In this document: one piece after another, positions 12,296 through 24,322 of the stretch
Layout: the number at the start of each line of letters is the position of its first letter
How positions within the stretch are numbered: position 1 is the first letter of the stretch
NCBI RefSeq assembly: GCF_030272615.1
Contig: NC_081412.1
Coordinates: 105,842,296-105,906,295 of the forward strand
DNA length: 64,000 nucleotides
Origin: Cryptomeria japonica
Lineage: Eukaryota > Streptophyta > Pinopsida > Cupressales > Cupressaceae
Direction: 5' to 3'
Program-made: the position numbers and the translations under genes
Notes under the pieces: generated by a model
Seen by the model: the letters and a program-made list of their open reading frames with translations, nothing else
Databases searched by the model: none
Told to the model about the DNA's origin: nothing

Positions 12296-13614
12296 ATGTC
12301 TCTGACTATGCGACAAGCTCACAAACGTGGTAGAGGTCCTAGGCATGAAAGTATAGCACGCGAACAGGTCGATAGGGAGGAATCGGTTCTGGAAAGGAAC
12401 CCAGAGGCTCCTCCCAAATGACTAGTTGACCCAAACCGAGACATCTTAGAAGCACTCCAAAACCTGATAGGGATAGTCCAGGAAAGACTTCCAGCAGAGG
12501 ATCATCATGTTGAAAATCAGAACTCAGGGAGCCATAGATTGGCAGATAGGGAACGGAGTAGGAGTCCACCTCCTAATCCCATAGAGAGTTAGGTTGGGCA
12601 CGAGCCTGAGTCTGTTCACCTACCAGGACCACCTCCAGTGGTAGAGCTAGTGTATTATGAGAGATCACATCAGGATCCAGGGGATCTAATCAGAGAGGTT
12701 ATGTGCCTCTAGCCACCATCTTTTGGGGGATCTACCGATGGGGTAGAAGCTAAGGCTTGGCTTTTGAGCCTAGATAGGTGCTTTGCATTGTGCTCTTACA
12801 AGAGAAACCTAAAGGCATGTTTGGTAGCCCACCTATTGAGAGCAACGACCTCCACATGGTGGAGATAGGAGGAATACAAGTGTGGTTTAGTAGCTGATAC
12901 TCTCACATGGGAGATTTTTATAGTGAGGTTCAGGGAGAGGTACTTGTTAGAGCATTACAGACAGCGTATGATAGACGAGTTCCATGACCTTCAGCAGAAG
13001 GGTCTCTCAATGACCCAGTATGAGAGCAAGTTCTTCGATCTCTTTCCATACGTGGACTACCTAAAAGATGAGAAGCTTCTCGTCAATCATTTTATCAGAG
13101 GGCTAAATGCCAGCATAGCAGGACCAGTGAGGATGTCCGCTCTAGAGAGCCTTCGGGTTGCTATGGAGAAGGTCCTGATAGCAGAGGAGATTTAGGTCAG
13201 GCCACAAGATACAAGGGATCAGTTCCAAAACTAAAACCCTATACCCCAGACTTACAGATTTTAAAAACCCCATTGGAAGGGTAATAAAAAAAACACATCG
13301 GGGTTCTCCAAACACCCTCCTCCGCAACAATCGCAGCAGAACTAGAGGCAGAGACCTTCGCAAAGTCAGCAAGGCACAAAGCCCAAGCAGTGGCAGTCTC
13401 AGGGTTAGAGGTAAGATCAGCAATCTCAGGTTCCCTACACACCTCCGGTGAGGACTCAACAGTCCCCCAAGGGTGGGCACAGTGGTTCTAGCAGGACAGG
13501 GGGATAGTCTTTTTCTAGGCCTCAAGGCATCCAGTTTCAGGCATGCGGTGCCTATTTCATATGTGGAGCCATGGGGCACATGGTGAGAGAGCTTCCTTAG
13601 GGTCAGATGGTAGG
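12296..13614 (+). pseudogene. gag: Gypsy G1 gag
   Basis: One frame runs from ATG 12296 (MSLTMRQAHKRGRG...) through the gag capsid region: FGGSTDGVEAKAWLLSLDRCF, then the frame at 12923-13195 with FRERYLLEHYRQRMIDEFHDL and GLSMTQYESKFFDLF. It ends with a decayed CCHC knuckle at about 13540-13600 (YFICGAMGHMVREL; the first and last Cys positions are substituted). In-frame stops lie near 12418, 12590, 12711, 12867, 13193 and 13600. At least four sit where the family carries Gln (CAG to TAG). Gag would form the particle; this copy is inactive. Confidence 0.85.
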
Positions 13615-13624
13615 GAATTAAAGG

Positions 13625-14036
13625 ATGGCAGCATCAGAGCCTACAGTGGGAGATATGGGTAGGTCCCATAGAGTCTTTGCAGCAGTTGACAACTGCCAGG
13701 CAGAGCACCAGGCTACAGTCATTGAGGCTATAGGCATGATTAGAGGTAATAGTGTATCTATATTATTTGATTTAGGAGCTACTGACTCCTTTATATCTCA
13801 TTGGTTGTGGAGCGTTGTGGGCTAGTGGCAACTAGACAAGGTGTCAGTTGGGAAGTGGAGTTAGCTTCAGGGGCTAGAGTGTCAGTGGAATTAGAGGTTA
13901 GGGCATGTCAGCTTCAGATTGGCAATACCACCACCTTAGTAGACCTTAGAGTTACACCACTTGGATCATATAGCATCATACTTGGCATGGATTGGCTTTA
14001 TGCCCACAGAGCCAAGATGGATTGGTGCTAGAAAGA
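13625..14036 (+). pseudogene. pro: Gypsy G1 aspartic protease
   Basis: Contains ILFDLGATDSFIS, the retropepsin active-site block with the usual DSGA changed to DLGA, and ends SYSIILGMDWLYAHRAKMDW, the conserved C-terminal protease motif of Gypsy elements. A single-nucleotide indel near 13803 moves the rest of pol into another frame; up to there gag and protease share one frame. The active-site substitution and the shift make it inactive. Confidence 0.88.
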
Positions 14037-14187
14037 GATTGAGTGTGAGGATGATCAGGGTTCGCCCATAGTAATCACCGAGATTCAGAGACCCGTGTCT
14101 CTTCGTATGATTTCTGCAATGCAGCTTAAGTGAAGCATGCGAAAGGGATGTCAGTTATTTTCCATCACCATTAATGATGGAGGGGAA

Positions 14188-15669
14188 GAGGATTAAAAGG
14201 AAACATCGATTGATGACCATCCTATCCTTAAGGGATATTCAGACGTGTTTCCTTTAGAGTTACCTGGAATGTCACCTCGTAGAGAGATTGACTTTCATAT
14301 AGACCTTGTACCAGGAGCTGAGCCAGTTTCAAGAGCCCCTTATATGATGACCACAAATAAGCTTAATGAGCTCAAGATGTAGCTTGAGGAACTCCTAGAG
14401 AAGGCTCACATACATCCTAGCATATCCCCATGGGGTGCACCAGTCATCTTCATGAAGAAGAAGGATGTTTCTCTTCAGTTATGCATGGATTATCATCAGT
14501 TGAATAAAGTAACCATCAAGAACTGATATCCCTTACCCAAGATCGATGATTTATTCAACCAACTTCAGGGTGCCAAAGTATTTTCCAAAATTAATCTGCA
14601 GTCAGGATACCATCAGTTGAGAATAGTGGAAAGTGATATCCACAAGACCACATTTCGCACTAGATATGGCCACTATGAGTTCACCATGGTTCCATTCGGT
14701 CTTACGAATGCTCCAGTTATTTTCATGAGCCTCATGAATGGGGTATTCCGCACATTTCTTGACCATTTTGTGATTGTGTTCCTAGATGACATATTGATAT
14801 ATTCTTGGAATGAGAAGGAGCATGAAGAGCACCTGAGGTAGGTTTTGCAGTGTTTGAGGGACAATTAGTTGTTTTGTAGTTTGTCAAAGTGTGCTTTCTT
14901 TCATTCAGAGGTCAAGTACCTTGGGCATGTTATTTCTGGTGATGGGATCTCAGTTGACCCATCAAAGATCAGAGCTATTATGGATTGGTCAGCACCAACC
15001 AGTCTAACAAAGGTCAGGACTTTCATGGGCTTAGCAGGTTATTACCGATGCTTTGTTGAGGGATTCTCTAGAGTCGCACATCCTATTACTTCTCTTCAGC
15101 ATAAAGGGAAGAAATTTGAGTGGATGGAGAAGTGCGAGAGGGCCTTTTAGGAACTCAAAAAGGCACTTACTAGCGCACCTATCCTTGTAGTACAAGATCC
15201 CTCAGCTGACTTCATGGTTTGCACAAATGCTTCCCTAGAGCGTTTAGGAGAAATCCTTATGCAGGATGGTAGGGCTATAGCTTTTGAGTCTAGGAAACTT
15301 AAGAGTCATGAGCTTAACTACCCTACTCATGACCTTGAGCTTGCAGTAGTAGTGCATGCACTTGTGAGGTGGAGACACTTCCTTTTGGGTCATCATTTTG
15401 AGCTTCACTCAGACCATCAGAGCCTTCAATACATATTCACTCAGTCGAACCTTAATGTACATCTAAGGAGATGGATGGAGTTCTTGTGTGAATATGATTT
15501 TGATGTTCACTACATCAAAGGGAAAGAAAATGTAGTTGCAGATGCCTTGAGTAGGAGACGTCATAAGGTATACACCATATCTATGGGCATGGATTTGAGA
15601 GATCGGATATTGCAGCAGTTGCCAAAGGATGGATGGTATTTAGAGGTTTGTCAGGTGATACAATCTTAG
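14188..15669 (+). pseudogene. pol: Gypsy G1 reverse transcriptase and RNase H
   Basis: RT blocks in order: [55 protein letters not shown], and the catalytic [10 protein letters not shown] at about 14779-14808 (FLDD in place of YxDD). The RT/RNase H connection follows (KVRTFMGLAGYYRCFVEGFSRVA), then RNase H with AIAFESRKLKSHELNYPTHDLELAVVVHAL, HSDHQSLQYIF and ENVVADALSRR (15214-15560). The frame is continuous apart from stops near 14521, 14839, 14866, 15148 and 15667, mostly TAG or TGA in place of CAG or CGA. It would copy the element RNA to DNA; it is inactive as it stands. Confidence 0.92.
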
Positions 15670-17001
15670 GAAACTCTAGAAGGGAAATATGTGGATTATT
15701 CCTTAGAGTCCGATGGACTATTATGCCATAGAAGGTGCATCTATGTACCTTCTTCTGGGGGATTGTGAGAATTCATTATTACGGAGGCTCATAGAGCTCC
15801 TTGTGCAACACATCCCAGAGTTAAGAAGATGCATGTTGACCTGAGACAGTTATATCATTGGCCAGGAATGCGGCAGCTCATTGCTGAGTTAGTAGCCCGA
15901 TGCCTTGAGTGTCAGAGAGTCAAGGCGAAGCACCGCCATCCAGGTGGGTTGCTCCAGTCTCATGCTATACAAGAGTGGAAGTGGGATACTATATCCTTGG
16001 ATTTCATCATTTGTCTTCCTATGTCATCTCGTTGACATGATGCCATCTTGGTGACAATTAACAAGTTGTCCAAATTAGCCCACTTTTCACCAGTTTGGAC
16101 TACCTTCATAGCACTAGCGGTAGCACAGGTGTTCTTGCGAGACATTGTCAGACTTCATGGCATTCCATGCAAGATTATTTCTAACATGGATTCCCTCTTC
16201 ACTTCTTCCTTTTAGAAGGCATTACAAGTAGCTATGGGCACTAAGCTCAACTTCAGTACAGCCTATCATCCAGAAACGGATGGTCAGACAGAGAAGGTTA
16301 ACCAAGTGTTAGAGGATATGCTTCACATGTACATCATGGATCATCAGACTAGATGGGAAGAGTACCTTCCCTTAGTGGAGTTTTCCTATAACAATGGGCA
16401 TCACACTTCGTTGGGGATGCCACCCTATCAGGCATTATACTATAGGCCTTGCAGGACACCGTTGAGTTGGGACCGTATAGAGGACATAGTTGCTATTGGT
16501 CTTGAGATAGTTTGGGATATGGAGTAGCAGGTGGATTTGATTAGACAGCATCTTAGAGAGGCACAGGATAGATAGAAGAAGTATGCAGATGCGAAGAGGA
16601 TAGATCATAGCTACTTGGTTGGAGACGGAGTCTTTTTGAGAGTGCGACTGCATAAGAGTCCAATCCATTATGGAAAGGGTTCTAAGCTCACACGTCGCTT
16701 TGTAGGACCATTTGAAATCCTTGAGAGGATAGGACCAGTTGCCTATCATTTAGCATTGCCACCTAGCCTGTCACACATCCACGATGTGTTTCATGTATCA
16801 ATTTTGAGAAAGTATATCGATGATGAGTATCATATTTTACATTGGGATGCCTTGCAAGTGGAGTCGGACGAGCAGCTAGCTTTGGAGCCCATTCACATTT
16901 TGCCACGCTAGACGCTGGCCCTTCGAGGTCGAGACCTGGACTAGGTTAGGGTCTAGTGGGATTGCTATGATGAGGTTATGGCTTCATGGGAGGACGTAAC
17001 A
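15670..17001 (+). pseudogene. pol: Gypsy G1 integrase with chromodomain-like C-terminus
   Basis: The zinc-binding region is HVDLRQLYHWPGMRQLIAELVARCLECQ. The catalytic core runs from WDTISLDFI (first Asp) to STAYHPETDGQTEKVNQVLEDML (Glu; 16234-16330). The GPY-type segment KLTRRFVGPFEILERIGPVAY and IHDVFHVSILRKY follow. After stops at 16909 and beyond, LRGRDLD-VRV-WDCYDEVMASWED has the form of a chromodomain, which in chromoviruses steers integration to chromatin marks. Internal stops near 15667, 16032, 16213, 16525 and 16573. The sequence breaks straight into LTR at about 17002. Confidence 0.85.
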
Positions 17002-19220
17002 TGTTTGACATGTATTCTTATTCATGTGTTTAAATATTATATGAAGTTATTTGGAAGTACTAATGTGTAATTGAGATGCATAGGAAAATTATCCATGTGA
17101 CCATGGAAATATTATGGAGAACCAAACCTAGACCTATGTACGTTCGTAAAGCCAGGGGTTGTCTATTTGGAGAGACAACACCTCATATGTATCGTATTTT
17201 ATTTGTAATAGTGAATGATGCATGTGTGTTAAATTTTATTATTGATTTATTTAAATCCAACAAGAGACAATTTCCATGTGTAATTTTGTAATGTATTTTA
17301 TTGTGTCACTTGACACGTATTGATTTATGTCTTGAATTTTGACTTGTCTCTTGAAGGGAGTTGTTTAACTATAGTTTTTTCAAACATTTGAATGTGGTTC
17401 TAAAATTTCCTTGGGTAGAGAGTCTTTGGAGTGGTCAACTCAAGTTTGACCCGAAAATAAACTTCAGATGGGTTTATAAGGGGTCAAATGGACTCCTAGG
17501 TGTAGTTTAAAGGTGTTTCCTAAAGCCCATAAGGTATACCTATGAGTTAGGAGTGTTTTTAGGCATGTTTCTACTCCCATGTGACTGTTTAGTCATCCCA
17601 AAAAGTGGATTTTCTAAGATGTGCGAAAATTCAAAATTAGAAGGTGCCATTTGGTTAGATAACCTTCCCTTTTGATGAGAGATCCTTTTTTGATCTTTTT
17701 TCTTACTTTTTCCTTTTTTAATTTTAGAAACTTGTGAGAACTCTCATTGAGGTCTTCTTTGGCAAGAATGAGAGATTTTGTGGGTAATCACCCTCTCTCC
17801 ATTTTTGGAGACTAGGCATTTTGAAAAGTTTGGTTTTTGCATTCAAAATTTTGGCTAAGTGTGGAAAGAAGATTTGTGGATTTGGGTTACTCATCCTCAA
17901 ACTAGTTCTAGTATACCATTGGGTAGGTTGAAGGTTGGTTTATCTTCTCCTTGTATTTCTTCCATGTTGTATGTTTATGTTAGAAAGTTAGTTTGTATGT
18001 AAAAATGTTTTTCTTGTATTTTCTCTTGTGAAAATTACTTTGTGACAGATCTTTTATTTTCTTGTATGCATTTCTATGTTTGGGGAGTAACTAGGGCCTT
18101 CTACTCTTGGGAGAGTAGGATGGTCTTGCGGGTGGTAGAAGTTTGACAGTCCTCGATTGAGAGACTCTCTTTATGAGAGCGAACTTAAGGGGTGTATTTG
18201 TGACCCTTGCTGCATGGCCTGGTTTGTGCATTTGGGGGTCATAAGAGGAAAAAGTATGGCATGAATGCCTTGGGAGGGCATAAGGAATGGGAGGGCATGA
18301 GGTGGCACTATGTTCTACCATTCTTGCAATCTCCTTAGGGTACTTGGTCCACTACCACCCATGTAAAATCATCACCTATTGTGATGAAGTGTAGCCTTGG
18401 TTGGGAAAGTGTTTGCTATATGTTTTTCCCTTGCTTGTTGTGTTTGCATGTCTGTAACCTGTCTAGGGCTTGGTTCTCCAAGCTCGACGGTGGCTTCTAG
18501 TAAGGCTAGGCTAGGAGGTGAGCACTCCATGGTCATAGCCTATGATTTATTTGCAGGTTGTTTGGAAGAAAAGAAAAGGACAAGTAGGAGTTGTTGGATT
18601 TATTTGTTTGTAGAAAAAGATTTGGAAATGAAATATTTAATATTTTAAGTTGCAGTAATGTAAAGGGAAACTATATGTTTTACCTACTTCGAAAGAAAAT
18701 GTATCTATTATTTTTAAGGTCCTCATTTAATACAAATGAGAAATCCATTTGTAAAGTTGACTATAGTGTCTTTTAAATATGCTCTAAAGAAATGAAATAT
18801 TTTATTACGCTATACTGCAGAAAAGAAATGAGTATTTCTGGATTTAGCTCCTATAGTTCTGAAAATAATATTTGTTGTGTATATGATATTTTGAAGAGCA
18901 AGAAATTTATTTTATCCCTTTATGCATTAAAAAAAAAAATTGGAAAAGAAGGAAATAGATTCGCATGTATGTGGTAGGTTGGAAATAAAACATTTAGATC
19001 TATTCATGGAAGTGCAAATATAGTTTATTTAAATCTGTCATTTTATTTATTCACAGGTAATAAATCTAAAAATCATCATGGCTATCTCTAGGATTTATTT
19101 CAATAATTTCTAGAGTTATATAGTTGTTGTTTAAACTTATTTAATTCTGTCAATTCTAATTATTTGCAGAAATTAAATCTAAATGTTTAATAAACTATCT
19201 CTAATTTTTAGTAGCAAGGC

Positions 19221-19255
<35 letters not shown>

Positions 19256-19423
19256 TTGATTTAAATCTAAAGACTTTAACTAATCTGTTAAAAATGTTTT
19301 CAAATAAAATATCAACATATATTTGCATAGAAAAGTTGTCTTGGATTTTGTATGCAACTAAAATATATTTATATATATATGTTTAGTTATATTCATATTT
19401 AAAATATACTTATTTGTATAATA

Positions 19424-19509
<86 letters not shown>

Positions 19510-20002
19510 TGTTATATTTTAAATAAACAAAAAAAATATTTATTAACATAAAATAAAATTAAAAAAAAAAGTAAATATAAAAAAAAGGGGTTTCGGGGGG
19601 AGCCAAACCCACTCTGTGGACACACAGTGGCCGACCCATGGCCCGCCACTGTGTGGGCACACAGTGGGCAGTGCGCAGCACCATTGCCGCTATGTGTACA
19701 CACAGTGGTGGCCATGGAGAACCCGCTGTCGCCTCCTCGAAAGCCGCCACTACTCCCCCATGGCCGTCGCTCCTCCATGCGAGAAACCTCGGCCCTGCAC
19801 AAAACAAAGAAACAAAAAATATAAAACCCAAGCCTGGTTAGGGTTAGGGTAGTACGAAAGAATAAAGAAGAGACTAAAAAAAATGTAGGGGCATTTTCTT
19901 TTATATATATTTTAATTAGAGTTTTCATTAGAAATTTGATGATAATGTATGTTTAAAAAAAAAAAGGGAATATCCTCACATATAATTATATAGGTGTTTA
20001 AT

Positions 20003-20034
<32 letters not shown>

Positions 20035-20677
20035 TATTTATATATAGTTTTAAATTATGGATGTATAAATTTGACTTTAATTTAATTAGTTTATTTGACA
20101 TTCATATTTTATATATGTTAAATAAACATTTAAATATGATGTTTTAAATTTTAAATTTGATTGGAGTTAATCATTTAGGAAATTTATTCTGTTTGTAAAT
20201 TATTTGACTATAGGGTATATTTTTAGTCCACCTAGATATAGGGTTTTGAGATTGAACTTTATAAGACAAATTTTATTATGAATTTAATTGACCCTTTAGT
20301 CGATATAGTTCAACCACATTTTAATTATTGTTAAAATAAATTTTAGACATTATAAACTAAGTGCTAGGACTAATTCATTTAGTTCCTAAAAGCAATTAAT
20401 GATTATTGGAGATTAATATTATCTTCGTATATTTTTTTAGAGAGTTTTGATTTAATTAAGTATTGATGAAAATTGTTGAGGTAATAAAATAATTCTTTTA
20501 GTATCCCGCAATTTAATTATAAATTATTGTCGCTTACTTGAGTTAGTGGTTAGAGTTAACTCACACATAGTTAAGACAAACTTGCTAGCGCATTTCACAT
20601 TAGCAAATTTAATGTTATTAGGTTGTTATTTAAAAAAAAAGATTATCTCGTTCGTACCCAAAAGATTGGGCATGACA
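17002..20677 (+). repeat. 3' LTR of Gypsy G1, 5'-truncated
   Basis: Homologous to 8576-12121 and ends GGGCATGACA directly before the ATCAG duplication. The first roughly 360 bp of the LTR, the polypurine tract and the 3' non-coding region are missing: the chromodomain-like sequence joins the LTR at TGTTTGAC. It carries three palindromic units (19609-19630, 19646-19667, 19687-19708) where the 5' LTR has two, plus a CA repeat (20008-20034) absent from the 5' LTR. Confidence 0.9.
19429..19509. repeat. TA microsatellite in the G1 3' LTR
   Basis: About 40 TA units, flanked by AT-rich sequence. It marks rapid post-insertion divergence between the two G1 LTRs. Confidence 0.9.
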
Positions 20678-20844
20678 ATCAGAGCTTAACCGGTACTGAA
20701 TCTAGCATTGGAGATGCTATTTTGATCAATACATTATTCTAAGATTTAACCATCCTATTGTAGTCATTGTGACTCCCATTTGAGTAGTGTGCTCTACGTG
20801 GTTGGCCTTTCTACATGTGCAGACCCCATTTGTATACACATACT

Positions 20845-23800
20845 TGATAACTCAATGATGAACAATAAGTACCAAACCGGTACTGAGAGGGGGGGGGTGA
20901 ATCGGTACAGTCACAAAAACTTTTCCCGAACCGGTTTGACTACAAACACTACAAATGTCTGACAGATAGTAACACCGGTCTGAAACAAAGTGCAACCGGT
21001 AAAGCTAAGAATAACTATGACAAGCATTAACCAGTTGATCACTTAGCTTTCCACTCAACTTAATACTACACTTCCATTTCACCCTTATGCATGAATAGGT
21101 AATCTATCATCAAAAACATAATAACAGCTAGCTCAACATGATTTACCTTCAAACACAAATCACTTAAATCATCACATAAAAAATACTACACATGACACAC
21201 AGATTTTTCACGTGGAAACCCAACTGGGAAAAACCACGGTGGGGATGAATACCCACAAGCTGCTTTTGAACTCTTTAGAAGTCTGCTCTGTTAGGAGCCT
21301 AGTCTGGTTAAAGACTATTACAATAGGTTCTGCTAGGAACCGATCTGGTTAGGGATCACTCGGTTAAGGGATGGTTGTAAAGTTTTGATGCCAATAGCTA
21401 ACAAGATGAGAGGGGGGGGTGAATCATACAAACTTAATCTTCCATAAAATCAATAGATTCAACCTCGGTAACTTATATTTCAGCAATATAACCAAAAAAC
21501 TGCTAAACATGCTAACTCATGAACACATAATCATCATAACACATATAACACCAGATTTAACGTGGAAACCCAAATAGGGAAAAACCACTATGGGATTTCG
21601 GACCCACTAAGAAATATACTCTTCTAGAGTATGCTCGGTTAAAAGTAAATCTTGTTAAAGATTACAAACACATTGTTAGATGTGACCCAGTTAAGGGATT
21701 TCCCTCAAATCTGTTAGGATCTTCACTTTGTTAGAAATGACCTTGTCAAAGGATTTCAAACACTCATGTAGAATGTTACCTTGCTAGAGGATTTACAAAT
21801 AAGACTGTTAAGTCCACTCGATTAAGAGATTTTCTATCACTTACAAAATAAACAACGGTAATAAAATATATCTGCAACTTCACATCTAAAATGCTAAAGC
21901 AAATTCTATTTGCTCAAAACAATCTTGTCATAGGACTTATCTAGTCCCTCTACTAGGCTCCCTACTCTGTTATTCAAACAGGTCTTCAAGCTTCTGTGCT
22001 CGATAATCACTATGTAGCATCCATGTGCTTACACTTTCCCGCATACATTGTTTATCAACAATTCCTTATTTATAAACAATTTGCTAACCGCTGAATCTCC
22101 TTAATCACATTTCCCATGATCAATCTTAGCTGTCAGATCATTAAACTTGACTAGGTTCAATGTATCCTTCGATCTGAAAATTTTTTACCTCGCCTTGGAA
22201 CTTGCATACCTTCCTAGGAACTTGTGCTAGGTTATTGCGGTTCAATCTGTGCTATAGATCTTCCTCTTGATTTTCCATTGGCGTAGATCCTTAACAAACT
22301 TTTGCGTGACATACCAATCATTTATTCATTTCTAGCTCATCAGCATCCTTCATTAAACAATACTTTTATCCATCCAATGCGATCTGTTATAACTCGTTTG
22401 CAACTCGGTAAATACTAAACTTTACTCAGTAGACATTCCACCTTCATTGACCGATATCGATAACCTTAGGGTTTACCGACTAGGTTCTTTGCTCGGTGAT
22501 ATAGTATAGTATTAACCTTACAATCAACAACATATGTAGGATATCAAAAAAATCTAAACATCATGATCTCATCATTGTCTAACTCGGTAATAGTTACCCA
22601 TTGAATAACTTATTTCTCCCCTTATTCATCACATTCTGTCTGTGTCTTTTACTGACATCTTAATTCTCTTCAAATCAATCTTCTTAAGCTATGGCAACAT
22701 CATACTAAATCAGAAAATCAATTTCTTGACATCAATGACAAAATAATATTGTAAAGACAACAATCATCCTTCTTTAGTTATATCATAAATCTCCAACAAC
22801 CTTCTCAATATCCTTAATGAATATCAACAATCTCCTATTGAAATGCCAACAAGATTGTGGGGATGAATACCCACAAGCTGCTTTGGAACTCTTTAGAAGT
22901 CTGATCTGTTAGGAGCCTAGTCCGGTTAAAGACTATTACAACAAGTTCTTCTAGGAACCAATCCGGTTAGGGATCACCCAGTTAAGGGATGGCTAAATAC
23001 CTGGTTAAGGGTTAAACCCTGTTAGAGGTTACCTTGTTAAAGGATTTCAAGAACTCAATTAGTTTGAGTCACCCTATTAAAGGATTTATAGAAAGTTGAT
23101 TAAAGCTACCTAGTTAAGGGATTTTCCAATTGTTGAAGTGGTTAAAGATCAACAGGTATTACAATGATCTGATAATAGCACTCAATGCCTAATGCAGATT
23201 TGCTTAAGTTCCTTCCTTCTGCACACACACAATGCAGGAATTAATCCTCTTATCTCATCTGGTCTGGCAAGAATCACGTATCTCTTCACTTAGATACACA
23301 CGCACCATTTGCCAACAACCTCAGAAAGAAACACAACATCGACCTTATAGGAAACAGATAGGTCGGTAGCATAAACCCTAAACCCTAAACATTTAGGTTA
23401 AGCAATTCAGAAAGTTCAATCCTGGCCATTGAACACTTTGCATTTGAATACAAAAGTCTTGAACATATCTTAAGACACTCTGCATCATTCATTCTTCACT
23501 ATTTTCATGGTGGCTTGTAACCCAGCACGCGGTCTCCATTGTTTATAGAGACTTCGCATATTCCCAAGGTAGATAGGATCGATCTCCTTCATGAAAGATC
23601 CTTCACGTGATCAAGCTAATGTGGCAACACAATTGGATCTTCATTACAATGTGAACTCATCACACAATGTCATCGATTGAGTCACACAGGCTTGGAACAC
23701 TTCAACCGGAAACCCTTAAGCTAAGACTACCAACTGGTAGTCATATCATGTTAAGTCTTCATAGAGAACATTCCATATGCCGGTTCTCTTGGACAAGCAT

Positions 23801-23986
23801 ACCACTTCACCTGTTGCTCAATATACCGGCTTATACCACTATACTAGTTCACTTCTTTGCACATATACCAGTTCACCGTATGGTACCGGTTCACATTTCA
23901 GCATATTGTCGATTCACTCTCCAACATATTGACATCAATGAGAACATAATATCATCATGTCAACATACTCAGCACAAATGCCAACA
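20845..23986 (-). repeat. 3' LTR of Copia V, interrupted
   Basis: The pieces 20845-21374 and 22857-23986 both match the intact right LTR. They overlap: the 136-bp stretch beginning GGGGATGAATACCCACAAGC is present in both pieces (about 21239-21374 and 22857-22992). Between them lies a reversed Y-type LTR. A simple retrotransposon insertion would duplicate only 5 bp, so a recombination event is implied. Confidence 0.85.
21375..22856 (-). mobile_element. Y-type LTR with primer-site remnant inside the left LTR of V
   Basis: Position 21395-22851 is a Y-family LTR read on the minus strand, starting TGTTGGCATTTCAATAGG and ending ...CATCTTGTTAGCTA. Immediately left, 21375-21394 reads on the minus strand as TTGGCATCAAAACTTTAC, the position and pattern of an iMet primer site. 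It therefore looks like the 5' end of a minus-strand element with everything further downstream lost, not a clean solo LTR. Confidence 0.75.
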
Positions 23987-24000
23987 ATCTCCCCCTTTGG
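23987..24000 (-). other. Polypurine tract of Copia V
   Basis: Minus-strand CCAAAGGGGGAGAT abuts the TGTTGG start of the LTR, identical in form to that of W and X. Confidence 0.88.
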
Positions 24001-24322
24001 CATTGATGGCAATATACAAAGATCTCTCTTTCTGTATCACATCTTCTCCCTATTGTTGTGGATATCTTCTCCGCTTCACATCTTCTCCCTCTTTGACAAC
24101 AATGCCGAAGTGGAGGCACAAGCTTTCTTGTTCCACTATGTTGCTCCCCCTAAGGAGTAGCATCCTTCAACACATCAATCCGGAAAAATTTGGACACTGC
24201 AATACCTGACTGATGTGGAGTACATACTTTTAGTTCACCTCTTGAAGGGGCAGCACCCCTAATTCACCTCTTAAATAGATAAATGAAGCCTTTGGTAGAG
24301 GCTTGGTGAATATATCTGCTAA
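24001..24322 (-). other. 3' non-coding region of Copia V
   Basis: Lies between the RNase H end and the polypurine tract. It is rich in GAAGATGTGA-type repeats on the minus strand (complement of CATCTTCTCCC, three times near 24040-24093). No domain was recognised. Confidence 0.6.

Larger units (their letters stand above)
8213..20677 (+). mobile_element. Gypsy element G1 (chromovirus-like, about 12.5 kb)
   Basis: A perfect ATCAG duplication (8208-8212, 20678-20682) flanks TGTGAGGCCC...GGGCATGACA. The 5' LTR is 8213-12121. The internal gag-pol (12296-17001) has the Gypsy order protease, RT, RNase H, integrase, plus a C-terminal chromodomain-like end. The 3' LTR is 5'-truncated and starts at about 17002. 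Long LTRs, an iMet primer site and the chromodomain-like tail fit the Tekay/Del branch (inferred from family knowledge). It inserted in solo LTR S1 and so post-dates it. Confidence 0.93.

Noticed and set aside
23667-24209. 180-codon frame overlapping the V left LTR
   Set aside because: It lies in LTR and tract sequence, recurs partly in the right LTR (29522-29905), and crosses the polypurine tract.
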